Below are positions 1 through 42,443 of a DNA stretch of 64,000 nucleotides, in pieces (position 1 is the stretch's first letter; every line of letters begins with the position of its first letter). The stretch lies in the NCBI RefSeq assembly GCF_041381155.1, contig NC_091144.1, forward strand, positions 33,722,980 through 33,786,979. Reading direction: 5' to 3'. The notes beneath the pieces were generated by a model. That model saw only the letters and a program-made list of their open reading frames with translations. It searched no databases and had not been told where the DNA came from. The DNA comes from Argopecten irradians (Eukaryota > Mollusca > Bivalvia > Pectinida > Pectinidae). Made by a program: the position numbers and the translations under genes.

Positions 1-1035
1 AAAATAACGACAAACTTGATATGTACCGTCGTTACCTAGGAAACATTATAGAGATAAAAGTGGAAATAATGATATAAATAAGACCAAGGACACATATTAG
101 AAATAACTGAAACTTAAGTTGGAAGCTAATAAGTATTTATAGTAAGCATACGCTGACATGATACTTACATTGTACGATTGGAGGGAAATGCATCTCAATA
201 AATATAGTGAGTGTCAGTGAGTGCCTTCAATTCAATACATACGATAGGGTTTATTGAAAAAGTGGAATATAAAAAAATAAACAAAAATTAAATCATTCTA
301 CCATGGCGCGTCATTGAAAATTACGTCATTCATTTTTCAACTCATTCCTTTACATTCTTTCAAAATAAATAATCTTATGATCATTTTAAATACTATCATT
401 AATAATATTGTATAAGGATATTTTTTATTATAAAAATAAATATATTTTACTTACATATCTGATATATTTAAGTGTTATTCTTAGATGGAAGTTTTATGAA
501 AAAGTTATTACAGATGTACAAATCAAAGTCATTAAAATCAAATTGGATAAGAAAGGATTATTATGCATGTATGTAGAGATACATTAAGATAATAGTTAAA
601 AACTAATATTAAATATACAAACTTTGGAAGAATTTTCGTTGTTCAATAATTGCATTGTGTGTTTTTCGTAAAATAGCAGTCAATGCACATTATTCAATCC
701 GAAGTTTATGCTAAAAACTATTACACTAAAACAAGTATGGTTTTGAATGAAGAGTTTTTTTCTTTATTTCTCTTTACTTTTTATCTATTTAACACAACTT
801 GATATTTCATTTTTATTATCTTCATTTTAATGATTATAAATTATGTCGTTTAAAGAACTTTTTACCAATTTCATCTAGAATTAACTGTTTCATTTCACCT
901 TATCTAGATTATTGTTCAAGTGTTTGAGGTCATTATAGCCAGCTGTACTTGGACATCATTGACTGAAGATAAAGAATATTTAGGTTTCCACATACCTACC
1001 TAATTGTCGTAAAAAATATTCGGTAATTGTCTTTA

Positions 1036-1187
1036 ACAGAGTTATCTGCCTTTGCCGGTATGTATTGATTATGACGTCATTATAATGGTTATTCTGTGAG
1101 TGACACGACATATTTTAAAGTGAAAAGGCCTTATTTTGGCTCATGAAATAATTAACTCACAATCAGTACATACACGCAACTCTGTAA
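1036..1187. mobile_element. Palindromic MITE family P, degenerate copy 1
   Basis: Begins with an 'acagagttatctgcc' type end and finishes with the inverted 'actctgtaatt' type end, with a TGACGTCA-like box inside the left arm. Five better copies elsewhere in the window (11.8, 23.2, 44.5, 49.6 and 58.4 kb) establish the family. This copy has diverged most in the middle. No coding capacity. Confidence 0.65.
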
Positions 1188-3550
1188 TTCGAAAAGACGG
1201 AATATGACCGCAAATGTGTATATGATTTACCTTTCTTGTGTATCGCGATATTTAGACTGCAGTATTGTATATTGATATGTAATTTTTTTTAATCTAATTT
1301 ATCAAAATATGATAAAATATGATGTCTTGTCTGGGCTTAACATTTTTTTAATGTCTTTTGTTCAATATATTTGTAAAACTATAAATACTGTAAAGTTGAA
1401 TTAATATCGGCGTGATAAATCTCACTTTTTCGGCGAACACATGGTGTCATGCATGCGTACACATATCACCTAATGTGTGAAATTTAGCTTGTGTATATAG
1501 GTTTAGCAAGGAAATGATCATATCACAAACAAACCGGAAAGCTGACTTTGCGAAAATGTCGACACAAGAAAATATGTCCAGGTGTATGAAGAATATACGT
1601 CATACTGATAGTGCGTTATATCCACACACACCTATTTTCGGAGTTTAATGGTATGAAAAGCCGTACCACAAGACAGTTTGATGTTCCATTAATACAGCAT
1701 CGTAGTTGTTGAGTATTAAGATAAATTAGGTGATGTGGTTTTGATAAGATATGCCAAATTTCATCTCGTAGTATTATTCATATACACTTGTAGTTTGTTA
1801 ATATATCTTAATTTGCTCCAAAAGGGTTATGTGGAAACTCTTAAAGAAATGGTTAGATATCCGTGTTTAGTAAAGCTTAAATTAAAATTCTCTGATAAAG
1901 TTACCGTATCAGATGTTTTTTGTGAAATATGGGATGCAGGTTACGAATATGTGATAGGTGTCGAAGACAGATGATCTGGTGAACCTCTTATACGCCTTCT
2001 CTCTTTCATTGGTTCACCTACATATAATGTATATTTGCTGTTAATTTTCTTCTCTTTCATTTTGTTTATCTCATTAACGGATTTATACATTAGCTAACAA
2101 ATTATGAATATAAAATAAACACAATTCCCTTTCTTCTGTTTATTTTTCAAAAACAAATTACATTATTTACACATATCACCGTTAACATCATTAAACTATT
2201 GAAAACATATTTGTTCTCCATTCCGAGATTCTATATGGCATCGTATACTTTGTCGCTAAATTGAACAATGATAACATATCTATATTGTTCTGTCATTTCC
2301 CAAGTGGTATGTACGCATATATCCCTTCATGTTTGTATTCTTCATTACTACGACCGTAACAGAAATAAATGTTTGTGAAAAGGTGGTCTAAGTATATCTT
2401 TCGGTCGGTCTAAAGGCAGTAATTATATATATATATGTGTATAAGTCTTCTGTGCTACAATAATGCAGATAGTCTAAATATTATATAATATATATAGTCA
2501 GAGTATGACATTATTGAAGTGCTTTCAATTTTTATATAAATTTTTTATATATCATATAATCATAAATGATCAGGATGGATCCTAAATATCTCACTAGTAC
2601 GTTGGATTCCCACTTCATTTTGGTCTCCTCAATTGACATAAATGTACTAAGTATTCGATTTATCTTGAATAAATTATTAAAAACGTGAACTAATGAAATG
2701 TCGATATATTTTATACAAATGTATTTTTAGCGGACAGTTCGGTTAAATACTATTACTGCTTACGTGTTATAAATATGATAGGTCGCTGGTAATACGATAT
2801 GCAATCAGCGAAGCTAAATTCAAATAAAACTATTAGAAAGTTTCGTAAAGGTGCACACTACGTGTGTGGTAGTATGGGACGGAGATTAGTTGATATATGA
2901 TATAGTTCAGTACTTAATTTATGTTGTGTACTCACAACAAAGAATAGATGTACTTATTTACAAACATATTGCAAACATATTGGTTTTATAAAAAAAACTT
3001 TAGATGAATAATTAAACTTAATTCCTAAAATGATATAGTGATAGATGCACAGTCATTTTCAGCAATTTTCGTTTGCAGTAAGTTGTTTGATTTTTAATTT
3101 AAGCAATATTGCCTTATAGTTCGGTGTTATTTAAAGTTATTTTGATCAATGATTGGAAACGTTGTGCAGAGATAATTAAAGTCTATAATTATTGTCCGCG
3201 TACATCTTGTTGTCATAAGCTACTTCTGGAACGGAATCCGTCTTCTCCTCTTGAACTTTATATTGTTTGTAGTTCGGCTTCTTCGATCTGTTAAATAGAA
3301 ATAAGATAAAAAAAATAACTCCACACCATCAGTCGATTTACTGAGTGGTTATCGGCAATTTTAATTGGGGACAGTTGTAAGGTCGGAGATGATTTACGTT
3401 TATGTCACCGAATGGAGTCATATAATCATAATAATAATACAGTTTAAACGCAAGTTTATCACGAGATATTTGTTAATTAGGTTATACTTTATCTGTTTTA
3501 AAACTGTCCCTTTGTCTCAGTGTAAACCCCGTGTTGAATATTTAAAGAAA

Positions 3551-3889
3551 AGATGCTACACCGCAGACGAATGGTATTTTTTTCTCTTCCAAAGACAGGA
3601 GCAGACAAATTAGTATTTTCCTCCAGTTACAAAAGTTACTTCCTTTAAACCATTACCCCAATTGAAAATTTGAGCTTCTTATTTTAATTCAAGATAAAAA
3701 AAAATGTAATTGCGTCGCGAAAAAAAACCCATGACACTATGGCCTATATGGGATCAAGTATTGATTGTGCATGCATGAGAAGCAAAACAAATGTATAAAT
3801 AAATTATTAAATATGAACTTTTTTGGTTAATAAGAGACATTTAAATACAATTATACATCAGTTATTGCTCTGTCGTCGATTGAGCATCT
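3551..3889. mobile_element. TTAA-flanked foldback MITE family T, copy 1
   Basis: Left end agatgctacaccgc and right end gattgagcatct are imperfect inverted repeats, followed on the right by TTAA. The interior matches the copies at 22.5, 34.8, 44.9, 48.0 and 54.3 kb, including a shared stretch close to 'cagacaaattagtatt'. The left flank is no longer an exact TTAA. It is non-coding. The TTAA flank suggests mobilisation by a piggyBac-type transposase, which is inference. Confidence 0.75.
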
Positions 3890-4154
3890 TTAAAACATCA
3901 CCTCTGTAATTAAGATAAGTCAAATAATGACATATATAAAATGACAACAAAACACATTTTGACTAGACATTTCTAAAAGACAAACATCTGGTCCAGTCTT
4001 GAATCCGGCCACATACCATCTATCAGTACAGCTGACATGCACACCGCCATATACACATGCATACATATGTGACTTACGAACTCATTATATATGCATGCAG
4101 TTACCAGTAGAGAGAATTAAATGGGATGCATGCTGCACAAACGGGAAGATTAAT

Positions 4155-4280
4155 ACCAACTACTACCTAGCATTCGAAATAAATTTTATAATTTAAACTA
4201 CGTGGATACTTGGTTATCATTCGAAACAAATTTTATAATTTAAACTACGTGGATACTTGGTTATCATTCGAAACAAATTT
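4155..4280. repeat. Tandem duplication, about 57-bp unit
   Basis: A unit running from 'cattcgaaacaaatttt' through 'actacgtggatacttgg' occurs twice almost identically, with a partial third start. No gene is associated with it. Confidence 0.8.
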
Positions 4281-5412
4281 TGGTCCAATGCACGTGTGCT
4301 ATGTGGCACATTTGGTATATACATTACAATTTATACTAATGTAAAAATATTTGTATTTTTGATAAATGTACCAAATTGAATAATATAATTTCATTGCATT
4401 ATCCTTGCGTGATAAAAAGCGACAAGAAACTATTTTTTATCAATAATTAAAACATTCACAGCGGCTGGTGTTGACTGCTATGGGACTCAATCTCACAATC
4501 GGAAACTAAACATCACCGCTACGTTAGCCAAATATGGATGTTGATTTCAACAGCCTTCCCGTATACTGTTTAATAGTGCTACACTGTAAAGATTAGCTTA
4601 GCAAGGTAAGACATCTAGATATAATGCTACGCTGTTCATACTTTTCTGGTTTCCATTCAAGACGCGTACACAGCTGCAGACTTGCACAAAGTCAGACTAC
4701 ATATTTTTGGCGATTCCTACAATAGCATGCAATATGTATGTACCTTAGTCACTTGTTGCGGTATTAAATTTCTATATTGTTATCCTCTAAAATCATTCAA
4801 TATTGTATACTTTTTTAAACTTGTTTTTTTCCTTGTTTTGTTCTTTTTTGCTTTAAATGTTTTTGGGCTTATGTATAGAAAAAATAAAAGGCCCATCAGG
4901 TTTGAAGTAGAACACAAAAAGACATTTTGTTCACGAAGGTATATATTGTATATTATCATTGAAAGCAGCGATAACGAAAACAATGTACATTGCGTGCAAA
5001 AAGCTGGAAACTTAGTGAATTTCGATAAAAAACTGATTATTTGTGCATAGAATAACATACTTTACTACATTCTATAGATAGACAATTAAAGTAGATAATG
5101 AATAAACTCTTGAAATAGGCCCCCGCGGATTTGCGCTCAAGTTTTATTCTTCGCAACCAACTTTCGTTTTTTGTAATCTTTATGTGTTGTTTAAATTATG
5201 AACTCTTCAATTAACTCCTATAACAAATTATTGGGAGACATGTCTCTATAAAGAAATATTTGAAACTCTAGTAAATACAAAATAGTTAATTAATAGTTAA
5301 TTTCTAGATACTGCAGACCAGATATTAGCACAAAACTCAAAACGTAAAAAACACATGTAAGATACTTTTTCCGCCGTACGGATAATGGCTCGCAAATACA
5401 TAGGAACCAAAC

Positions 5413-5418
5413 TTTAAT
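5413..5418 (-). terminator. Candidate polyadenylation signal (ATTAAA) of the VWDE-like gene
   Basis: ATTAAA on the minus strand about 20 nt past the stop codon of the last recognised exon. If used, the 3' UTR would be very short. A longer 3' UTR or a further 3' exon cannot be excluded. Confidence 0.4.
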
Positions 5419-5438
5419 AAAAAAAGAAAAGTTTTAAA

Positions 5439-35267
<29,829 letters not shown>

Positions 35268-35879
35268 TTTGTTGTCCTACTTATTCCTCCTTACACAAAA
35301 ACGAAAACATATCATAACATCTCCTCTCTCCATATATTGTTGTCAAAAATTGATATAAAAATGGATAATAAAGAAAACAATATCCATTCATCATTTGTAT
35401 TAGAAGAAAAAAAATGCCGCAATGCGTTATCAAATTAAAATTTTAGATATACAATGGGACATCATCTTTAATTGTAAACGCCAGAAAAGCGAAAAAAATT
35501 CTTTCAATGATAACATTTAAAATTAAAAAAAAACCAAAAAAACAAAAAAACTCAGTCAAAATTAATTATAAGAAAAATAACAATAATGACGATATTCTTG
35601 CTAGTTTTGTCGCCATGTCATGATGGTTCCTCAGGAATATGTATAATTTTGTAAATCCTTAAAAACATAATTCAAAAATTACTTTTTATAATATGATGAT
35701 TTTAAAATTTGAATAAGTATGTGTTACCTACATCAAAAAGTTCTTTCCTAAATTTCCTTGGCCGAGAGGGTTACTAACACCTTGAGGGTGACTTAATTCG
35801 AAAATGTCGTATATATAGACTGTGCATTGCTACCACACCCATTCTATTATTTCAATTTTGATTCTGATACGTCATACCC

Positions 35880-36075
35880 TAGATATATGTCTTAGTAGGT
35901 CGTTTAAAGTTCAGAGGGGACCATACCCACGACGAGACAGTTCCTCTATCGCCTCCGAAAGGTACCCTTTAAGACTTGGTGATTTACACAGGAGCACACT
36001 CCTGGGTCAATATTAGCCGTGTGGGTGCCCGTCACTCGGCTAAGATAACGTCAGGACCGAACCAATAGTTTCTGG
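35880..36075. other. Unexplained GC-richer island
   Basis: About 190 bp of markedly higher GC (cctctatcgcctccgaaagg, agccgtgtgggtgcccgtca) upstream of the VWDE-like gene's first exon. No open frame with coding character. On the minus strand 'ttggttcggtcc' faintly resembles an RNA polymerase III B box. It could be an old retroelement piece or a promoter-proximal element. Confidence 0.3.
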
Positions 36076-36760
36076 TCGCGAATTTAATCATTTGTAATCG
36101 TACAGTAGACAATGCTATCGATACAATTCATGCTTGTGTTGTATATTAAGAGTTCAGTATAAAGTGTCTTATCCAATGTAAAACCTTTTGTAAACATTCC
36201 GATGTGTCAGGATTGAAAAAAAATCTTACTTACATAGGAAACGCCCTAATACCTACATTCATAATAAAATATTGATGTCCAAATTAACAATCATATGCAA
36301 AAGCAATATATCATAAACTAATCTCATTCAACTTCCATAATAAGTTAATTTAATTTACTTTGTTTATGGTGGATATCATATTATTTTATTAATACTGAAT
36401 GATAAATACGATGAAAAATTCTGTTAGTTAATACAACTGGCAATTTATTTAATTAGTTGCCATCGTTTGATTCTTGTTTTAATCAATTATGACTGTAACG
36501 TTACATATCTGCATAACTTTTCAAACAGCAATGTCGTAGAAATCGGAGGGGGGGGGGTTTATTAATTTTAGACTGGTAATATTAAAAGCTCTTTATCAGA
36601 TCATAAACACACACATATGTGTGGACTGAAAAGCTGTAAAGAAGGTGCTCATTTTGTTAATTGCCTTAAAGGTAAAATTTAAAAAACAAACTTTCTTTTC
36701 GGTATAGAAAAGTAGGGACTTTTAATTGTGCTGGATGATGTTTTCTGTAGATAAGTTTAC

Positions 36761-36845
36761 CTCTAAGTCATACTTTCTACACCAGTTACATGGGACTGCC
36801 ATCAGGTCGACGACTTTTGTCCAGAACTTCGGTTTGTCAACACCA
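36761..36845 (-). pseudogene. Orphan exon-like sequence
   Basis: 85 nt with a good acceptor (cgtttttgcacag) and donor (GAG|GTAAAC), open only in phase 2 to 0. It reads GVDKPKFWTKVVDLMAVPCN and then WCRKYDLE, which looks like real protein rather than AT noise. I could not connect it to any neighbour and do not recognise the family. Read through the donor, it stops 13 codons later. It may be an exon of an unseen gene, an alternative 5' exon, or a relic. Confidence 0.35.
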
Positions 36846-38132
36846 CTGTGCAAAAACGAAGCGTTTATACAAGCCAAGTCTTTTTTTCATGACATAAAAT
36901 AAAATGTCTCTCATGAAATGGACAATTCAGTCTAAGGGCACATCAAAATTTGCAATTGTATCAGAACCAAACCAATTCTAATTAAAGTTAGTTTAGTTGG
37001 TTTTATCGTGATGTGCCAGAAAATCCATGGTGGTGAAATGTGTGTGAAATGCTCTAACTCGCTCGCTGTCCGCCATTACACATTGTGGTCAGGCGTCTTG
37101 TATGCCAAAATCTGGCCTTTGGCAAAGAAGTAAAGCAACTTTTGTGTAGAACTACTCCAATCGATTTTAAAGTAGTGTTTTACCTTATAAGGTGCATGTT
37201 CTAGTCTAACTCATCAACTCGTCGGTGGTTATGTAATGCATTGATACAACGTACATACAATGTAGTGTACATGCTTACTCTTACTGCTATACGATTAGGA
37301 ATTTCGGTATCAATCAAAATACTTAACAGTGTCGTGGAATTTATCAATATATTTTGTTATATGTTTCGGAAAGAATAAAGAACAATACATTTATGCCATA
37401 TTTTGGTTCGTAGTTATGTCACAAAGTTAGCCTCACTAATTATATAAATTGTCCCTTTTAAACAGTTACAATGAAAACATCCTTTGTCAGTTTCGACGTA
37501 TTTTTTTCTAATAAAAACTTGTTTTTGTCTGTGTAAATAACACAGCTACTTAGTATCGATAATATGGCTGGTATTTTTTACTTGTTAAAGTCGAGCCTAC
37601 TGCATGTGGGCGGTAGGGTTTTACTATTCGATATGCACAGCAGGCTAACACGTCACTGATACAGGTGCTAAATGATTAAATTCCGGACCGTCCTCCATAT
37701 CCGTCTTCCGTACCCGTGATTTATAAGCTGATAACATTATGCAGTGTCAGGATTTAAGTCACTGCTGACCAATATCTCGTCGCTTGGCTGAGAGGTAGAA
37801 AAACAAACCATCTTCTTTCTTTCCATAACTTTTTTATTCTCCTTCTTTTTGGAGACCTCCATTGAAGGAGAGAATACACAATACATACTATACAACAGGT
37901 AAAGTGTGGCAACACATCATGATGCAATGACATAAATATGCACACGTAAATGGATATACAAATATATATATATATATCATATATGTAACACACGAAACAA
38001 CAAGGCCAAATACCACGAGCCTGCTAGATAATCAAAATGTTGTATGAAACACTGGATTATATGTCAAAACTCTGATTCCAACAATATCACTTTGTATTTT
38101 TATTTTATTAGTTTAAAGTCCTGTACACAACC

Positions 38133-38248
38133 AGGGTCATTTAAGGACGTGCCATGTTTATTGGTGGCGGGAAGCCGGAGTACCCGGAGAAACATCCCCG
38201 GCAAGCGGTCAGTCCCTGGCATCTGCCCTATATGGGATTCGAACTCGG
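38133..38248 (-). mobile_element. SINE-like repeat family S, copy 1
   Basis: Shares 'agccggagtacccggagaaa' and 'ttcgaactcg' blocks with 41676-41790. On the minus strand 'gagttcgaatccc' resembles a tRNA-type B box (GGTTCGAANCC). A block of this kind is frequent in molluscan genomes as I recall; the SINE assignment is inference. Confidence 0.6.
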
Positions 38249-39482
38249 TAAGACTACCGGAGACATATTCAACATTTTCTCTTTTATTACCATGGTGTAA
38301 CATTTCGATGTACCAACCGTAATTTTGTAGAGAACCATTGATTAAAAAAAGTGAGTTATTGACATTAATATGGCTTCGTGATTAAATGAAGACAAGACCA
38401 TATGATTTCTGGAACGAATTTCATTGAGATGATATATGAAACCAAATATATATATTTGACAATATGTGGAATTAATTTTGTTTTGCGTAGTACGCTATCC
38501 CGACGATGACCTTAATTAAATGATTTTACTAAATAGACACCATGAAGTTTAAAGCTTATATAATTATAAGAATTGATGTTTAATGGTGTTTTAATTCATT
38601 CAATATTGGACTGGACAATTGTTCAGATATTAAACCGTCATGAAACAACCCTTTTATCATGCTAATCAAATCAAAAGGGTATTCTCTGTAGAAAACACGA
38701 TATCAAATATCTAAAGAAAGAAAGTTATTAAATATAATACCCTGTCCATCTAGATACATCACACTAGTCGTTAAATATAATTCTGTAAATCAACTTTCTT
38801 TCGCGTGCGATTTATTTTCGCAAATTTCGCGATCAAGGTAAATTTACCGTGCGTTTCATTTGCGGATTCGTACCAGTTGCACTAAAGTGATACGGCACCG
38901 CCAAATGGAACGCGTTTGGATTTTTCCATGATGGAGGCATCCATATGAAAGATACACTTCGAATATAAAACCTATGTATTTTCGGTGTTAACAATGAAAT
39001 GAATATAAAAGTAATACCTAAATAGTTTCAGCACACATGGAAATAAACGGTCCATGTAATTTCATCGGATATACACACGCTCTGCCTTGTTTTCAACAAA
39101 GAAAACATTTCGGTGACAAATGAAGAATCTCGAGTCCGCCATCTTGGATACAAGTTGTTCGCTTCTGAAAACGAACCACTTGTACCGGTTCAGTTCGGCT
39201 AGTACAGCGCGTTCCATTACAGATACAGCGGGTTCGTACCAGTTGTATCTGCAAATGGAGCGCACAGTCTGTCTTCGACAATTCTTGCACAATTAACTTC
39301 AAATATATCTCCATTCAATTGTACATCCGCGAAACTTAATCTCCGGACATCACGAAATTTAGTAGCCATGGTAGAGAGAAATACCCTGTTCATCTAGACA
39401 CATGCATTAGATACAGTCAAGTTATTGAAAATTGATTATTTGTTTTGATGTGTTTAATATGTAGCAAACCTGAAGGCATTTA

Positions 39483-41850
39483 AGGAGAATACGACTGGCC
39501 AAACACAGGCCTGGAGAGATACTTCATGTGAAGATTATAAAAAGCAACGTATACACAACTGACCTCTCACAGGCCTAAAGAGATAATTTATGTGAAGATT
39601 ACAGAGAGCCACGCCTACACAACTGACCAATCACAGGCCTAGAGAATGACTTCATGTGGAGATTACAGAGAGCCACACCTACACATCTGACCAATCACAG
39701 GTCTAGAGAGATACTTCATGTGGAGATTACAGAGAGCCACGCCTACACAACTGACCAATCACAGGCCTAGAGAGGTACTTTATGTGGAGATTACAGAGAG
39801 CCACGCCTACATGAATGACCAATCACAGGCCTGGAGAGATACTTTATGTGAAAATTACAAATAGCAACACATAAACAACTGACATACAGGCCTAGAAATG
39901 ATCAATGTGAGATACAGATAGCCACGCTTACATGAATGACCAATCACAGTCTAGAGAGCTCAAGTGAAGATACAGATCCAGTAGATCAATGTGAAGATTA
40001 CAGATAGCCACGCTTACTGAATGACCATTGACCAATCACACAGGCTAGAGAGATGCTCAATGTGAAGATTACAGATAGCCACGCCTACATGATGACCAAT
40101 CACAGGTCTAGAGAGATGCTCAATGTGAAGATTACAGATAGCCACGCCTACATGAATGACCAATCACAGGTCTAGAGAGATGCTCAATGTGAAGATTACA
40201 GATAGCCACGCCTACATGAATGACCAATCACAGGTCTAGAGAGATGCTCAATGTGAAGATTACAGATACGCAGACCATACATGATGACAATCACAGATCC
40301 TAGAGAGATGCTCAATGTGAAGATTACAGATAGCCACGCCTACATGAATGACCAATCACAGGTCTAGAGAGATGCTCAATGTGAAGATTACAGATAGCAC
40401 GCCTTCATGAATGACCAATCACAGGTCTAGAGAGATGCTCAATGTGAAGATTACAGATAGCCAGCTACTGAATGAAATTACAGATAAGAGATGCTCATGT
40501 GAGATACAGATAGCCACGCTACATGAATGACCAATCACAGTTCTAGAGAGATGCTCAATGTGAGATTACAGATAGCCATGCCTACATGAATGACCAATCA
40601 CAGTTCTAGAGAGATGCTCAATGTGAAGATTACAGATAGCCACGCCTACATGAATGACCAATCACAGGTCTAGAGAGATGCTCAATGTGAAGATTACAGA
40701 TAGCCACGCCTACATGAATGACCAATCACAGGTCTAGAGAGATGCTCAATGTGAAGATTACAGATAGCCACGCCTACATGAATGACCAATCACAGTTCTA
40801 GAGAGATGCTCAATGTGAAGATTACAGATAGCCACGCCTACATGAATGACCAATCACAGTTCTAGAGAGATGCTCAATGTGAAGATTACAGATAGCCACG
40901 CCTACATGAATGACCAATCACAGTTCTAGAGAGATGCTCAATGTGAAGATTACAGATAGCCACGCTTACATGAATGAATGACCAATCACAGGTGATCTAG
41001 AGAGATGCTCAATGTGAAGATTACAGATAGCCACGCCTACATGAATGACCAATCACAGGTCTAGAGAGATGCTCAATGTGAAGATTACAGATAGCCACGC
41101 CTACATGAATGACCAAGCACAGGTCTAGAGAGATGCTCAATGTGAAGATTACAGATAGCCACGCCTACATGAATGACCAATCACAGTTGTCTAGAGAGAG
41201 ATGCTCAATGTGAGATTACAGATAGCCACGCTTACGTGAATGACCAATCACAGTTCTAGAGAGATGCTCAATGTGAAGATTACAGATAGCCACGCTTACG
41301 TGAATGACCAATCACAGTTCTAGAGAGATGCTCAATGTGAAGATTACAGATAGCCACGCTTACGTGAATGACCAATCACAGTTCTAGAGAGATGCTCAAT
41401 GTGAAGATTACAGATAGCCACGCCTACTTGAATACAATCTAAGACATCCAGTCTAGAGAGATGCTCAATGTGAAGATTACAGATAGCCACGCCTACACGA
41501 TTGACCAATCACAGCACAGGTCTAGAGAGATGCTCAATGTGAAGATTACAGATAGCCACGCCTACATGAATGACCAAGCACAGGTCTAGAGAGATGCTCA
41601 ATGTGAAGATTACAGATAGCCATGCCTAAATGAATGACCAGTCACAGTTTTAGAGAGATACTTCATTTGAACAGTCAGGGTCATTTTAGGATGTGCCAGG
41701 TTTGTTGGTTGATGAAAGGCGGAGTACCCGGAGAAAAACACAAACCAGCGGTCACTACCTGGCAAGTGTCCCAAATGGGTTTCGAACTCGTGACACAGAG
41801 GTCTAGAGAAATATTTGATATGAAGATTAGAGCAACGCCTAGCGCCATAC
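39483..41850. repeat. Satellite array, about 64-bp unit, roughly 34 copies
   Basis: The unit contains tgaccaatcacaggtctaga, gagatgctcaatgtgaagat and tacagatagccacgcctaca. The first copies (39.48-39.85 kb) are the most diverged ('acttcatgtgaag', 'agagagccac'); later ones are almost identical. Several units near 39.88-40.02, 40.27, 40.46-40.50 and 41.43 kb have clusters of single-base losses or scrambled blocks. No coding capacity. A SINE-like copy lies inside the last part. Confidence 0.93.
41676..41790 (-). mobile_element. SINE-like repeat family S, copy 2, inside the satellite
   Basis: Begins 'cagggtcattttaggatgtg' and ends 'ttcgaactcg'. Satellite sequence resumes right after it (gaggtctagagaaatatttg), so it appears inserted in, or captured by, the array. 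Confidence 0.6.
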
Positions 41851-42335
41851 ACTGTACCGTTATTTGATTCTTTTAAATGTTCATCAAAGGACCAAACTAT
41901 CTCTCTCATTTGGTGTCGCACATAGAACCTTCAGTCCATGAGTGTATATTACGACAGTAATAGTAAACCCTGGAATATCGCGGATGGCATTCACGAAGAT
42001 TCAATGAAAGGGCTATCAGCGAATTCCCCAATTGTCTTGAACGTCTGTTAAAAACTAATATATTAGTCAAAAATGATCGGTAGACGTCCTTTCTTTGAAT
42101 TATCCAGGTTTCTGTCACAACAAATAAAACTTACACATACATTTATGTATGATTTGCAATAATAATTAAACAGAATTAAAAGTGATACTTTTAATATTCT
42201 AGAGGCTGGTAGCCAGTCTATAATCGGTCCGGATAGCGTACAGGCGAATGCTATCGAACGACTACAGAGACGTGCAATAATCATACAACAAAGACGATTC
42301 CAATGAATTGATCAATAATCATGTTAATTCAATCA

Positions 42336-42341
42336 TTTAAT
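42336..42341 (-). terminator. Candidate polyadenylation signal (ATTAAA) of the 7TM gene
   Basis: ATTAAA on the minus strand about 105 nt past the stop codon. In AT-rich DNA this is weak evidence on its own. Confidence 0.3.
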
Positions 42342-42443
42342 TAAATATCAATTATATCTGGCATATGTTTACCGGGTGGTCAGTTTTACAGAAAATATAA
42401 CATATAATGACGGTGTAAATATAGACAAATCAATGATCAAATG

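Larger units (their letters stand above)
1..5400. other. Intergenic stretch, no gene seen
   Basis: AT-rich DNA in which I find no exon with credible splice sites or protein-like composition on either strand. The short open frames here have low-complexity, AT-driven translations. It holds one degenerate palindromic element (1036-1187), one TTAA-flanked element (3551-3889) and a short tandem duplication near 4155-4280. The ATTAAA signal of the large minus-strand gene lies just beyond its right edge. Confidence 0.6.
36076..39482. other. Intergenic stretch with no confident gene
   Basis: Apart from the orphan exon-like sequence and one SINE-like copy I see no supported gene. Two short imperfect palindromes near 38850-38920 and 39200-39265 share 'ttcgtaccagttg' and 'caaatgga.cgc'. 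Open frames at 39.06-39.31 kb overlap these and are not convincing. Confidence 0.5.

Noticed and set aside
4682..5058. Two opposing frames of about 90-120 codons
   Set aside because: Phe/Tyr/Ile-rich text expected of AT-rich sequence, overlapping each other, without splice signals or domains.
39483..41850. CRISPR-like array
   Set aside because: Units are contiguous 64-bp copies with no unique spacers, and the DNA is eukaryotic.
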